Positions 1 through 7,010 of a DNA stretch of 9,921 bases are shown piece by piece. The stretch lies in NCBI GenBank assembly GCA_964639275.1, contig CAZXCQ010000233.1, positions 1 through 9,921 of the forward strand, read 5' to 3'. The DNA is from CAZXCQ01 sp964639275 (GTDB taxonomy: Bacteria > Desulfobacterota > DSM-4660 > Desulfatiglandales > Desulfatiglandaceae). The position numbers were made by a program, and so were the translations under genes. The notes beneath the pieces were generated by a model, which saw nothing but the letters and a program-made list of their open reading frames with translations, searched no databases and was not told the origin of the DNA. Every line of letters starts with the position of its first letter. Within the stretch, counting starts at the first letter, position 1.

Positions 1-294
1 GCACGCCGGGATCTGGGCGGGGGGTGCCGGGTAACCGGCATTCCTACCGCGACTGAATTTGATGAATCAAAGAGGCCATAGCCTCGCTCGATCTTGGATT
101 TCAAGGCTCCTTTCAAAAAAGCATCCGTAGCAGGTGTCGATTACAGCACGGGAAAAGCATATGAGAACAGCAGCGGGAGTTTTGAAATTATCATGAAGGT
201 TTTCGTCCCAACAGAAACAAAGTGGTTGTCAGGAGGTGGGTAGGCACATTTTGAGGGGTTTGTCCATGGAGAAATTCTGGTGAATGGATTCAGC

Positions 295-344
295 GTTCAA
301 GGTTCAAAGGTTCTGGGTTGCTCGTTGCTGGCTGCTCGTTCAAT
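295..344. repeat. Degenerate heptamer tandem repeat (GTTNNNN)
   Basis: Seven consecutive units of about 7 bp can be read: GTTCAAG, GTTCAAAG (8 bp), GTTCTGG, GTTGCTC, GTTGCTG, GCTGCTC, GTTCAAT. The array is non-coding and resembles the short heptamer-type intergenic repeats known from several environmental bacteria. Its function is unknown. Confidence 0.6.
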
Positions 345-512
345 TATGCGAAATTATAGTGAAGATCAGGAGCAAGTCAAGAGAAAAGGGAAGATCTTTT
401 GATTTTTTGATTTTGATTGGGGTCGACACATCGATGGGTTATATGCCAGATGTAGTCAGGAACATAGTGCCTGTTCGCTCTTGGCATCGCCTTTAACCGT
501 TGTCTTTTTACA

Positions 513-528
513 AGGCCAATTCTGGCCT
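513..528. repeat. Perfect 6-bp hairpin with 4-nt loop
   Basis: The sequence AGGCCA-ATTC-TGGCCT is a perfect inverted repeat. Neither strand has a T-run directly after the stem, so it is not a typical intrinsic terminator. Confidence 0.5.
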
Positions 529-598
529 CAAAATAGGACTTCTAAGAGTTAAAATGCCCCCTAATTATGAGCCTTATACCTGTAAAATCAATTGCTTG

Positions 599-612
599 GC
601 TTGGTCCGACCC
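599..612 (+). repeat. Direct repeat copy 1 (GCTTGGTCCGACCC)
   Basis: It matches 13 of 14 bases with positions 796-809, in the same orientation and 197 bp away. The intervening DNA has no gene. The pair may bound a duplicated or inserted segment, but two short copies are weak evidence. Confidence 0.4.
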
Positions 613-795
613 CCTCTCAACCTGCAGGCGTTTTCTGGCCCTACATCTTCTTTTTTACCCCCAAAATGGTCGCTATGAAGAATATCCCTCACCATTGATT
701 ACTGGGAATAATGCTCTTTTTGCCTCTAAAAAGTGCGATATAGGGGTAAAATGGCGGTATATTTCTGGCTGATTTCTAATGGTTTTAAATAGATA

Positions 796-809
796 GCTTG
801 GGCCGACCC
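796..809 (+). repeat. Direct repeat copy 2 (GCTTGGGCCGACCC)
   Basis: This is the partner of the copy at 599-612, with one mismatch. It lies about 50 bp beyond the antitoxin stop codon. Confidence 0.4.
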
Positions 810-856
810 TCGCGTTCGGGGCGCACAATAGCTCGAAGCATTAACCGGCAGAGGAT

Positions 857-1174
857 TCAACGCACGGCACGAACTTCAAAATGAATGCCTTCACGTTTCT
901 GAAGGTGGGCAAGTATCTCGAAAAGATTGCGGGCCTGCGGGTTGCCCTTTGGACCCAACATGCGCATCAGGCTTTTGGGTGATTTATCGGTGAGTGAACC
1001 AAGCGCATCAAAACCGATTGTGGCGTTAATGTAATCACGCAATATGGCCTTGCCGGTATCTACTTCACCGGTCAAAAGGCATTCAATCCCTTCCTTGAGT
1101 AGTTCCTCACGGAAACCCGGATCACGCTCAACCCGGTCTTTGACGGTTTCTTTAAAATCAACTGTTAGTGCCAT
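857..1174 (-). CDS. Type II toxin-antitoxin system antitoxin, HTH family
   Basis: This 105-residue protein is the likely antitoxin and autoregulator of the RelE/ParE-type toxin encoded just upstream. It resembles the small helix-turn-helix regulators that follow HI1419-like toxins (HI1420/COG3636-like). The N-terminal half is charged and helical. The C-terminal half carries the predicted helix-turn-helix, around residues 56-90, with the family-typical KSPKSLMRML-PKGNP stretch at 64-79. I placed the start at ATG 1174 rather than the in-frame GTG at 1180, because AGGAGG at 1181-1186 abuts the GTG with no spacing but lies 6 nt from the ATG. The toxin stop codon is 13 nt upstream, so the two genes form one operon and the ribosome site lies in that gap. 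In such systems the antitoxin binds the toxin and represses the promoter. The family call is from sequence pattern only. Confidence 0.85.
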   Translation of the reverse strand: MALTVDFKETVKDRVERDPGFREELLKEGIECLLTGEVDTGKAILRDYINATIGFDALGSLTDKSPKSLMRMLGPKGNPQARNLFEILAHLQKREGIHFEVRAVR

Positions 1175-1180
1175 TTTCAC

Positions 1181-1186
1181 CCTCCT
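1181..1186 (-). promoter_or_regulatory. Ribosome binding site of the antitoxin gene
   Basis: AGGAGG on the minus strand is 6 nt from ATG 1174 and directly adjacent to GTG 1180. This spacing decides the start in favour of the ATG. Confidence 0.8.
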
Positions 1187-1187
1187 G

Positions 1188-1505
1188 TCATTTCCTTTGC
1201 TTGTATTCTTTCCAAACTACCCGGGCGTCCCGGATACCTTTCTGCTGACGTTTTTTTGTGCCACCGCCAAGCAGAATGATGAGGGTATCTCCATCCTTGC
1301 CAAAATAGACGCGATATCCGGGGCCGAAATCTATCCGGCATTCGAAAACCCCTGCGCCAACGCCTTTGGTATTGGACAAATTGCCTTGCTCCATACGCAC
1401 CAGGGCAGTTACAACTTTAGCAGCAGCCGGCGCATTCAAGCGATTAAACCAGCTGGCATAGGGGCTGCCGCCTTTACGATCAATATATTCTCTGATTTTG
1501 ATCAT
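1188..1505 (-). CDS. Type II toxin-antitoxin system RelE/ParE-family toxin
   Basis: This 105-residue basic protein is of the HI1419-like (HigB/RelE superfamily) type, members of which usually act as mRNA interferases or gyrase poisons. Characteristic stretches are the GPGYRVYF strand at residues 61-68 and LIILLGGGTKKRQQKGI at 75-91, followed by a Lys/Arg-rich tail. I chose ATG 1505 because the protein then begins at the usual family position (MIKIREYID). The longer frame from 1541 needs a TTG start and would run through a palindrome. The ribosome site ahead of ATG 1505 is weak. The toxin gene comes first in the operon and the antitoxin follows after 13 nt, the order typical of this subfamily. 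An operator-like palindrome sits 10-27 nt upstream of the start. The frame is intact, so the toxin is probably functional. Which RNA or protein it targets cannot be told from the sequence. Confidence 0.88.
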   Translation of the reverse strand: MIKIREYIDRKGGSPYASWFNRLNAPAAAKVVTALVRMEQGNLSNTKGVGAGVFECRIDFGPGYRVYFGKDGDTLIILLGGGTKKRQQKGIRDARVVWKEYKQRK

Positions 1506-1514
1506 CTGTAAAAA

Positions 1515-1532
1515 GGTAACACACTTGTTACC
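1515..1532. promoter_or_regulatory. Operator-like palindrome upstream of toxin-antitoxin operon
   Basis: GGTAACA-CACT-TGTTACC is a perfect inverted repeat with 7-bp arms and a 4-bp centre, ending 10 nt before the toxin ATG. Its position near the expected transcription start fits autorepression by the antitoxin or the toxin-antitoxin complex. Protein binding is inferred. No convincing -35/-10 pair was identified beside it. Confidence 0.6.
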
Positions 1533-1699
1533 ATAAATCAATGAAATAGTCGTGCTTATTCTCGAAGCCCAATCGTAGACTTGACCTACACCCTTGCCAC
1601 GAGAAGATGGCGAACCGCAGTGCAGTTGATGCAGCAGGCTCCCTCTCGTCCTTCCTCTATATCCCTTCGCACTAAGAGAAATTTATAATTGTATGGACA

Positions 1700-1767
1700 T
1701 CCCACATTCCTTCGCGAATATCTCTATCCCGTCAATACCCCTGTCCATTATCCCGCGGAACGTGGGA
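1700..1767. repeat. Imperfect inverted repeat (TCCCACATTCC / GGAACGTGGGA)
   Basis: The arms at 1700-1710 and 1757-1767 pair at 10 of 11 positions across a 46-nt spacer. It could be a remnant of a mobile-element end or a structured repeat. No target duplication was recognised. Confidence 0.4.
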
Positions 1768-1820
1768 CAAGGCATCTCTATTATTCTTGTCTGTCAAGTT
1801 GTTTTGGAACCAACGTCCCC

Positions 1821-1855
1821 TTTTACTTTTACTTTTATTTACCTTTTACTTTTAC
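1821..1855. repeat. TTTTAC hexamer tandem repeat
   Basis: The unit TTTTAC occurs at 1821, 1827, 1844 and 1850, with degenerate TTTTAT and TTAC units between. It forms a 35-bp pyrimidine-rich tract (purine-rich on the minus strand). It is non-coding and its function is unknown. Confidence 0.65.
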
Positions 1856-1986
1856 AAACTTAGAACTTGCTCAAAATCAAACGTGAGGATTTCTTCATTC
1901 AGTTCGCACAATATTCTCGGGCCGGTTGCCCCTGGAGCATCATTCGCTTTCGACTCACGAAACACATGCGGTCATACCGGCGCTTA

Positions 1987-2808
1987 TCAAAAGCAGTAGC
2001 TGATACCAATGGTCAAGGTCGTGCTGCTCACAAAGGTCCCCTGAATGTTGGCCTTGAAGTTCATGCCCAGATCCACATCCAGGCCTACCAGGGCCGTGAA
2101 GTTGTTCTGATTGCTGAAGGATGCATCGTAATCCACCCAGCCATAATATGGGATTTCGTTGGTCCATCGACCGCTGAAGCTGACATGGGAGTAGGTGTAG
2201 CCCGCCCCTACATACGGTGTAAAGGCGCCAAAAGTCCAGTAGGCATTGGCCATGATATCCAGCTGCCAGTAATCGAACTTGTCGTTGGTAGACCAGCCGT
2301 AATAGCGGGCCGTCTCTCCGGTGTCCACGCATCGCCAGTCCTTGACCTTTCGGTCATCATAGCGCATGTACTGGGCCGCCAGACCGAAGCCCAAACCGTT
2401 GTCAAACTCGTACACCTTTCCCTTGGCGCCCAGTGCCCAGACGAAATTGCTTTCCAGGTCCCCTTTCCAGTTGTTTCCCGCTTGCTGGTCCAGCCACTTG
2501 CCGCCATCCACCATTCCCAGTTTGGCAAAGACATTGATTTGATCGATAACACCATAGGTAAAGGTGGCCATGTAATACTGGTCATCCTCGAAATCCGCCC
2601 CTTTTCTTTCTGTGTCCGGGGTATCGTTCGAGTAGGTTCGCTTGAGATCATAGTCCTCAAACCCCTGCTTGAACATGGAACTCCATTGAAAGCCCACATC
2701 AAATTGCCCCTGTTTGATAAGCATGGCCGGGTTGCCTAACTGCTGGGCAAACGCCACACCGCCCGTCAACATGAAAACCACTGCCAAGAGAATCAGCGCC
2801 TTTTTCAT
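1987..2808 (-). CDS. Outer-membrane beta-barrel protein (porin-like)
   Basis: This 273-residue protein has a clear signal peptide (MKKALILLAVVFMLTGGVAFA, residues 1-21, with an Ala-X-Ala-type site before QQ). The mature part is made of alternating-residue, aromatic-rich strands separated by polar loops, for example YYMATFTYGVI, NGLGFGLAAQYMRY and FTPYVGAGYTYSHVSF. It ends in ISYCF, and a C-terminal Phe is the usual outer-membrane barrel insertion signal. About 8-12 strands are plausible; the substrate or role is not evident. The start is ATG 2808, not the upstream in-frame codon at 2823, because AGGAGG at 2815-2820 is 6 nt away. It lies downstream of the large secreted-protein gene on the same strand, with a 245-bp gap that contains a miniature element ending close to the ribosome site. 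Co-expression is possible but unproven. No specific family was recognised. Confidence 0.85.
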   Translation of the reverse strand: MKKALILLAVVFMLTGGVAFAQQLGNPAMLIKQGQFDVGFQWSSMFKQGFEDYDLKRTYSNDTPDTERKGADFEDDQYYMATFTYGVIDQINVFAKLGMVDGGKWLDQQAGNNWKGDLESNFVWALGAKGKVYEFDNGLGFGLAAQYMRYDDRKVKDWRCVDTGETARYYGWSTNDKFDYWQLDIMANAYWTFGAFTPYVGAGYTYSHVSFSGRWTNEIPYYGWVDYDASFSNQNNFTALVGLDVDLGMNFKANIQGTFVSSTTLTIGISYCF

Positions 2809-2814
2809 ATCCGT

Positions 2815-2820
2815 CCTCCT
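2815..2820 (-). promoter_or_regulatory. Ribosome binding site of the barrel protein gene
   Basis: AGGAGG on the minus strand, 6 nt from ATG 2808, fixes the start. The end of the miniature inverted-repeat element lies only 3 bp further upstream. Confidence 0.85.
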
Positions 2821-2826
2821 CATATA

Positions 2827-2855
2827 GTGCCTGAACGAAAAAACGGTTCAGGCAC
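2827..2855. repeat. 10-bp perfect hairpin inside the miniature element
   Basis: GTGCCTGAAC (2827-2836) and GTTCAGGCAC (2846-2855) enclose a 9-nt A-rich loop. In the minus-strand transcript the U-run falls inside the loop rather than after the stem, so it is not a typical terminator. It lies just upstream of the barrel gene ribosome site and could affect that leader. Confidence 0.65.
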
Positions 2856-2881
2856 GATTTTGGATTTTAGATTTTGGATTA
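2856..2881. repeat. GATTTTG heptamer tandem repeat
   Basis: The units GATTTTG, GATTTTA, GATTTTG and a partial GATTA lie in tandem inside the miniature element. It is a second period-7 array in the window, besides 295-344. Confidence 0.65.
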
Positions 2882-3053
2882 ATGGAACGAATTTCAGCCG
2901 AATAAAACCTTATAATTTTCTTTGTGCTGGCTTCACCAATTCGCCATTTTCGTTCAGGCACTATATAGGGAAATAACTCGCTCTTCATCACTTCTATTCG
3001 AATCATAAGCCCTGTCAGTGTCAGGGTCTCCTTTGCAGATCTTGGCCCAGGCA

Positions 3054-6000
3054 CTACCGGCGAGGCGGCAGCTTGATGTCAAGCACCTCTACATCCAGGG
3101 AGATAGTATTGTTCCCGGGTATCGGGTCCTCTTCATCCTCCGAAATCAATACCTTCAGGGTATGTTCGCCCGGTTCCTCAGGGGTCCAGCGGCAGTAGAA
3201 ATCGTTCTCTCCCGGATTGAGGCCGAACGACCGCTTCATGCTGAATATTTTGTCGTTATCGTAGAAGAGCACCTCGCGGAAGTCTTGATCCGCCAGGTTT
3301 GCCTCGATGACGACCCTGAGGATGTATTCCATGTCCGTAAACACCCAGTCCCCAAGTGCCTCGCTCTGGGGGGTATGCCATATTTCCAAGCTTTCGTCCT
3401 TAAAGGTCAGGTCCAACGGGATGGTCGTCTCCTCCTCTTCCTCTTCTTTCGGGCAGAATATCATAAAAGGGTTGGTCCAAGGCCAGTAACCCTGGTTATT
3501 GGATGCGCAGGATATTCCACACTCTGCGGAATATATGACGTTGCCGTTCGCATCCTTGCCTACGGGGCATCCCCCTGATGGTTGGGGTATTTGGTCTTCT
3601 ACATAAAGCTCGTGGATTTCGTTCGTGACATCGTTATACGGATCAAGGGTCACATAGATCACATACTTCTTCCCGGCCCCCGGTTCATTCCCGCCCAGAT
3701 CCTTGGCGATATCCCACTTGACATAGACCTCCTTTCGCTCCTGGGCCACAAGGTTGTCCACCCCCACCTCCCCGATGGTGGTGAGTTGGGGCGGATCATC
3801 GCCCAAATCAGCGTCGTAGGGGGCATAGGAAAAGCGAACGGTAAAGGGGCCCGTTTGGCCCGTATTGGTGTTCAGACTGTAGTTGTACACATAGGTCTGC
3901 ACATAGATGGTATCCCCTGCGGTGGCAGAGCCCGCAAGATACTGCTCCTTCCCTTTATTTGCCACACTGGGTTCATTGCTGAGCAGGAAAATGCCCCGCA
4001 TCCGGCTTCGGAGCTGCCTGTTTTTGCCCGCATACCAGGTCCCGTGATATTTAGGGTCTGTCTTGTTCGGGTCCCACCAGAATTTTTTCGGCAGGTTGAG
4101 CGAGAGGTCCGGCTGACTTTGGTAATGGTTCGTCCACCAGTATCCCTGGGTCGACCCCATTGGGTATGCCTTATGGGCCAGTTTAAGGGTGCCGTCTTTT
4201 GTTGCATATAGAAGCGGCTCGAAAGTATATGCATACTGGCTTTCCGCATCACTGGGGAGGTTGATGGTGATTCCCTTGCTTTCGGACGTCTTACTCTCTG
4301 AATAGGATGTGTTGGACCAGCTCTTGTCAACGTGAAATGACAAGGCCAATTTTAAACTTTCTTTGTCAGTCCAACCAAGAAAATTAACGCCCCCCTTGAC
4401 ACCCATTTTGAAATCGAAGTTAGAGTTGAGCTTTTTGGTGTGGGATATTTCTTTGCTGTCCCAGGTATCGTCCTGCCAGCCTACACCGAAAAGGCCGCTT
4501 CCGGTGCCGTATGTCAAGCTCACATTTCCGGTCATGGCTTCTTGAAAATCTTGGTCGCCAACCTTGAACTGTCCGAGATCATAGGGAAAATCTTTATCCG
4601 TGAGACCGGGATAGGATAACAGATTGCCGTTCTCGTGAATGGGCTGGTAGTAGTCTGCAAAATCGCACCCCCAGCCATACATATTAACGTAGGGGCCAGG
4701 CAAGACAACCTCATAAAAGGCATTCTTCCCGTTCTGTGTCTTCAGGCCGTAAACGGGGTACCGCCATATATCCATGAGCTGGGCATTCAACTGAAGGTAA
4801 TCGTCGCGGTCCGTGGAGAACTCAGTGGTGACAGTTAAAGAATCGTAATTGCCGTTGAGCTTTTTTGTTACACTGTTATAGTCGTAACTGATCTTTTCGG
4901 ACTCCGTGGTCGAAACCTTGGCCTCATTCATCTCAGGACCTTGCCTAAAGGTCTGTTTTGCTGTGAACTTCTCGGATCCTCCGATGTCAAAGTTTGTTTG
5001 GTTCTTCTTTATTGTGGTTAGAGAAGTGTTAACAACGTCCTTTAAAGCTGCGTAAAATTCCCTTGTCCTGCTGACATTGACCACCTCCCACTTTCCGTCC
5101 CCATCCTGCAGAAGATCCAGATGCTTGGGCGGCTCCTGAATGACGCGGATCGAACTGATGATCTTGGGAACCACGATATGGGCCGGTAAGCCCAGATAGT
5201 AGCTCTTCCCCTCCTGGGTGCAGGCGGCCACAATGGGGACGGATGTGATATTATAGACGGAATAATTGATATTGCTGTGCTTTGAAGCGAAGCCATACCC
5301 TGTTTGATCATACCCGGGAATTGACAGTATCCCGTTGCCCGCTTCAAAGATGTTGAAAATCATTTCCGAATTCAAACCATGCTGCGGGGTATGCCCCCAG
5401 GAGGCCGCTATCTCGTCATAGACCGAAATATTACCGAGCGTCAGAAAACGTCCAGCGGTGATTTCAGGCTTGAGACAGGCAACCCACCATTTGTCCGGAT
5501 ATTCGCCGGCGCTGCCGCGACCTCCTATTGCTGAAATACACGTAACATTAAAATCGGTATCAACATCAAAAGTTCTGATGTAGGGCTCCCATGTACCTGT
5601 CTTCCATTGTTTCATGTGAATCAGTGCCAACTGCCTGCGGGCGATGGAGTAGACGGGATCGGAAGGCTTGGGAGGGTCGGGGTCGTATATGAAAAGGCCT
5701 GATGTGATAGCCGAACCTTTATTACTGGTAACGTCCTTACCAGAACCGCAGTAGGTACTCTTTCGAGATATCTTTAAATTCTCATCCATCTGATATATGT
5801 TTATCCAATTGGACACGATTGTTGTGTCATCATGATTATTAGTGGTGCATCTTCCAAAGGTGGCGGCAATTTCGTCAGGGCCATCGCCGTCAAAATCTCC
5901 TGAAGTCAGGTCAACCTGATTGTAATCACCAGCCGAACCCAGGTAATCTTCAAGTTTGTCTTTTTGTACCAGTTTTCCCTTTTCATAATCAAAGGTGCAA

Positions 6001-6797
6001 AGATGGTAGTACAGGTTATCATCAACCGGATAATCAACGGCGATTTCAGCTTTCCCGTCATTATCGTAATCCCCCGTGGTGAGGGACATGAAGCTATAGT
6101 TTGAATCAACCACCTGATCATTCGTTTGAATGGAATCCAAGACCGTAAAGCTGTCGCCCCCATTGGCTTTAAGGGCCGTTATCCATACGCTGTACCCCGA
6201 TCCCGCGTTTTTCTTCCGGTAGGCGACAACGATCTCATCAAGCCGGTCGCCGTTTTTGCTCACCTCGCCGTCAATGTCGCCCGTTGCAATCTCGATGGTG
6301 GAGAATGTTTCTGCTGGTATTCCTCTATAATAGGTTCCGGGGATAGTATAAAAACACGCATCGGGATGATTCATGCAATAATAACCACCGACAACAGGTT
6401 TAACGAAACTACCATCATTCGTATAAAATGCCAGGAAAGCGTGGTCTCTCAGCACGGTGAGCACCCTCCCCTTTGCCATCGCGACAGGACCTGATGGAAT
6501 ATTGCACTTTGGTTGAGAATAATAATTGTTGCCTGCGACCATCTTCCAATCACTCAGGTTGTCATCTGTCGGCGCGTTCCAGTACATCATCATTTTCTGA
6601 GTATCATTATGAGTCGCAGCGCCCAGCTGATCCTCGGCCATCAGGCACCAGCGGGCAGGGTTTGACACGGGGTTTGTCTTGCCCGGGCGGTAATCCTCGG
6701 GAGTACCTCCCTCTCCCAGCAAGGCGTTTGCCTCAACTGCCGGAAAAGTCCAAAATGAAATCGCCAGAACCACCGTAATCCATCCTGATTTTTTCAT
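3054..6797 (-). CDS. Large exported multidomain protein: FG-GAP/VCBS-like propeller and CARDB-like domains
   Basis: This 1247-residue protein begins with a signal peptide (MKKSGWITVVLAISFWTFPAVEANA, cleavage near residue 25). Residues about 100-540 contain FG-GAP/VCBS-type units with calcium-loop motifs: GDIDG-(n)-DEIVVAY near 173-193, TGDYDNDGKAEIAV near 241-254 and SGDFDGDGPDEIAA near 299-312, with a weaker one near 445-467. Residues about 595-860 are a Ser/Thr-rich beta region of unknown fold. Residues about 955-1066 and 1127-1240 look like CARDB-type (immunoglobulin-like) adhesive domains, linked by a Cys-containing segment and a run of six Glu at 1118-1123. The start is well fixed: AAGGAGGT lies 4 nt before the ATG. 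It is likely secreted or surface-exposed, possibly binding carbohydrate or protein. No catalytic motif or C-terminal anchor was seen. A sigma54 promoter, IHF site and enhancer-like palindromes precede it, so the activator encoded upstream probably controls it. Confidence 0.85.
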   Translation of the reverse strand: MKKSGWITVVLAISFWTFPAVEANALLGEGGTPEDYRPGKTNPVSNPARWCLMAEDQLGAATHNDTQKMMMYWNAPTDDNLSDWKMVAGNNYYSQPKCNIPSGPVAMAKGRVLTVLRDHAFLAFYTNDGSFVKPVVGGYYCMNHPDACFYTIPGTYYRGIPAETFSTIEIATGDIDGEVSKNGDRLDEIVVAYRKKNAGSGYSVWITALKANGGDSFTVLDSIQTNDQVVDSNYSFMSLTTGDYDNDGKAEIAVDYPVDDNLYYHLCTFDYEKGKLVQKDKLEDYLGSAGDYNQVDLTSGDFDGDGPDEIAATFGRCTTNNHDDTTIVSNWINIYQMDENLKISRKSTYCGSGKDVTSNKGSAITSGLFIYDPDPPKPSDPVYSIARRQLALIHMKQWKTGTWEPYIRTFDVDTDFNVTCISAIGGRGSAGEYPDKWWVACLKPEITAGRFLTLGNISVYDEIAASWGHTPQHGLNSEMIFNIFEAGNGILSIPGYDQTGYGFASKHSNINYSVYNITSVPIVAACTQEGKSYYLGLPAHIVVPKIISSIRVIQEPPKHLDLLQDGDGKWEVVNVSRTREFYAALKDVVNTSLTTIKKNQTNFDIGGSEKFTAKQTFRQGPEMNEAKVSTTESEKISYDYNSVTKKLNGNYDSLTVTTEFSTDRDDYLQLNAQLMDIWRYPVYGLKTQNGKNAFYEVVLPGPYVNMYGWGCDFADYYQPIHENGNLLSYPGLTDKDFPYDLGQFKVGDQDFQEAMTGNVSLTYGTGSGLFGVGWQDDTWDSKEISHTKKLNSNFDFKMGVKGGVNFLGWTDKESLKLALSFHVDKSWSNTSYSESKTSESKGITINLPSDAESQYAYTFEPLLYATKDGTLKLAHKAYPMGSTQGYWWTNHYQSQPDLSLNLPKKFWWDPNKTDPKYHGTWYAGKNRQLRSRMRGIFLLSNEPSVANKGKEQYLAGSATAGDTIYVQTYVYNYSLNTNTGQTGPFTVRFSYAPYDADLGDDPPQLTTIGEVGVDNLVAQERKEVYVKWDIAKDLGGNEPGAGKKYVIYVTLDPYNDVTNEIHELYVEDQIPQPSGGCPVGKDANGNVIYSAECGISCASNNQGYWPWTNPFMIFCPKEEEEEETTIPLDLTFKDESLEIWHTPQSEALGDWVFTDMEYILRVVIEANLADQDFREVLFYDNDKIFSMKRSFGLNPGENDFYCRWTPEEPGEHTLKVLISEDEEDPIPGNNTISLDVEVLDIKLPPRR

Positions 6798-6802
6798 TTT
6801 TA

Positions 6803-6808
6803 CCTCCT
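6803..6808 (-). promoter_or_regulatory. Strong ribosome binding site of the large exported protein gene
   Basis: AGGAGG lies 5 nt from ATG 6797, within the longer AAGGAGGT anti-Shine-Dalgarno match (6802-6809). It supports the chosen start. Confidence 0.85.
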
Positions 6809-6954
6809 TGAAAAAATATCCATGCCGACAATTTAGTCCCGCGCCATAACGGTTTGCTTAGCGGCTCTAAAAAAGACCGCAGATTTACGCGAGTGGGCCC
6901 ATTCTGGAAACCGCATCCCCGGCGCTCAGGCCCCTTATCCGGAATGGCTTTTTC

Positions 6955-6970
6955 AGCAAGTTTCATGCCG
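6955..6970 (-). promoter_or_regulatory. Sigma54 (-24/-12) promoter of the large exported protein gene
   Basis: On the minus strand the sequence is CGGCATGAAACTTGCT. Against the sigma54 consensus TGGCACGNNNNTTGCW it has the invariant GG-N10-GC spacing, GGCA, the G at position 7 and a complete TTGCT, with two mismatches at less conserved positions. The predicted transcription start is near 6944, giving a leader of about 147 nt. A sigma54-dependent activator gene lies immediately upstream, and IHF-like and palindromic sites lie at the expected distances. Confidence 0.85.
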
Positions 6971-7010
6971 GGTGTGGAGAGACGTCCATATTTTGATGAT
7001 TTTTTTTGAA

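Larger units (their letters stand above)
1..856. other. Intergenic stretch with no convincing gene
   Basis: No open frame here has a credible ribosome site or a recognisable protein. The two longest plus-strand frames (284-496 and 500-772) lack Shine-Dalgarno sequences; the second would need a TTG start, and its translation has no recognisable domain. The stretch contains small hairpins (TGCCGG/CCGGCA at 25-40, GAGGC/GCCTC at 72-85), a period-7 repeat (295-344), a hairpin at 513-528 and a two-copy direct repeat (599-612 and 796-809). This looks like decayed or repeat-derived DNA. No terminator with a T-run was seen behind the antitoxin gene. Confidence 0.6.
1533..1986. other. Intergenic region between toxin and barrel protein genes
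   Basis: No gene is supported here. The region holds an imperfect inverted repeat (1700-1710 and 1757-1767) and a T-rich hexamer repeat (1821-1855). No T-run terminator was found for the barrel gene that ends at 1987, and no clear promoter for the toxin-antitoxin operon. Confidence 0.55.
2824..2965. mobile_element. Correia-like miniature inverted-repeat element
   Basis: A 20-bp perfect inverted repeat joins 2822-2841 and 2947-2966 (ATATAGTGCCTGAACGAAAA and its complement). The ends read TATAGTGCCTGAACG, and the outermost TA can be a target duplication, as in IS630/Tc1/mariner-type elements. Neisserial Correia elements likewise begin TATAGTG and duplicate TA, so the comparison concerns end structure, not shared origin. 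The 142-bp element has no gene. A third arm copy (GTTCAGGCAC, 2846-2855) can pair with 2827-2836 as a 10-bp hairpin with a 9-nt loop, an alternative to full end-to-end pairing. The interior also holds a GATTTTG heptamer repeat and TATAAT-like motifs. Confidence 0.7.

Noticed and set aside
284..496. A 70-codon plus-strand open frame
   Set aside because: It runs through the heptamer repeat, and there is no ribosome site or recognisable protein.
500..772. A 90-codon plus-strand open frame
   Set aside because: It would need a TTG start with no ribosome site, its translation has no recognisable domain, and it lies in repeat-like DNA.
1867..2739. A 290-codon plus-strand open frame opposite the barrel gene
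   Set aside because: It is an antisense shadow; the minus-strand gene has a signal peptide, a strong ribosome site and a C-terminal Phe.
3010..3026. Hairpin CCCTG/CAGGG after the large exported protein gene as a terminator
   Set aside because: The stem is only 5 bp and no T-run follows it on the minus strand.
3036..3051. A second sigma54-like site (TGGGCCAAGATCTGCA, minus strand) ahead of the barrel gene
   Set aside because: It has GG-N10-GC but mismatches in most other consensus positions and overlaps the end of the upstream gene; no palindromes or IHF site accompany it.
2848..3054. A 68-codon minus-strand frame overlapping the end of the large exported protein gene
   Set aside because: The frame is mostly the translated miniature inverted-repeat element, starts at a GTG overlapping the stop codon and has no suitably spaced ribosome site.
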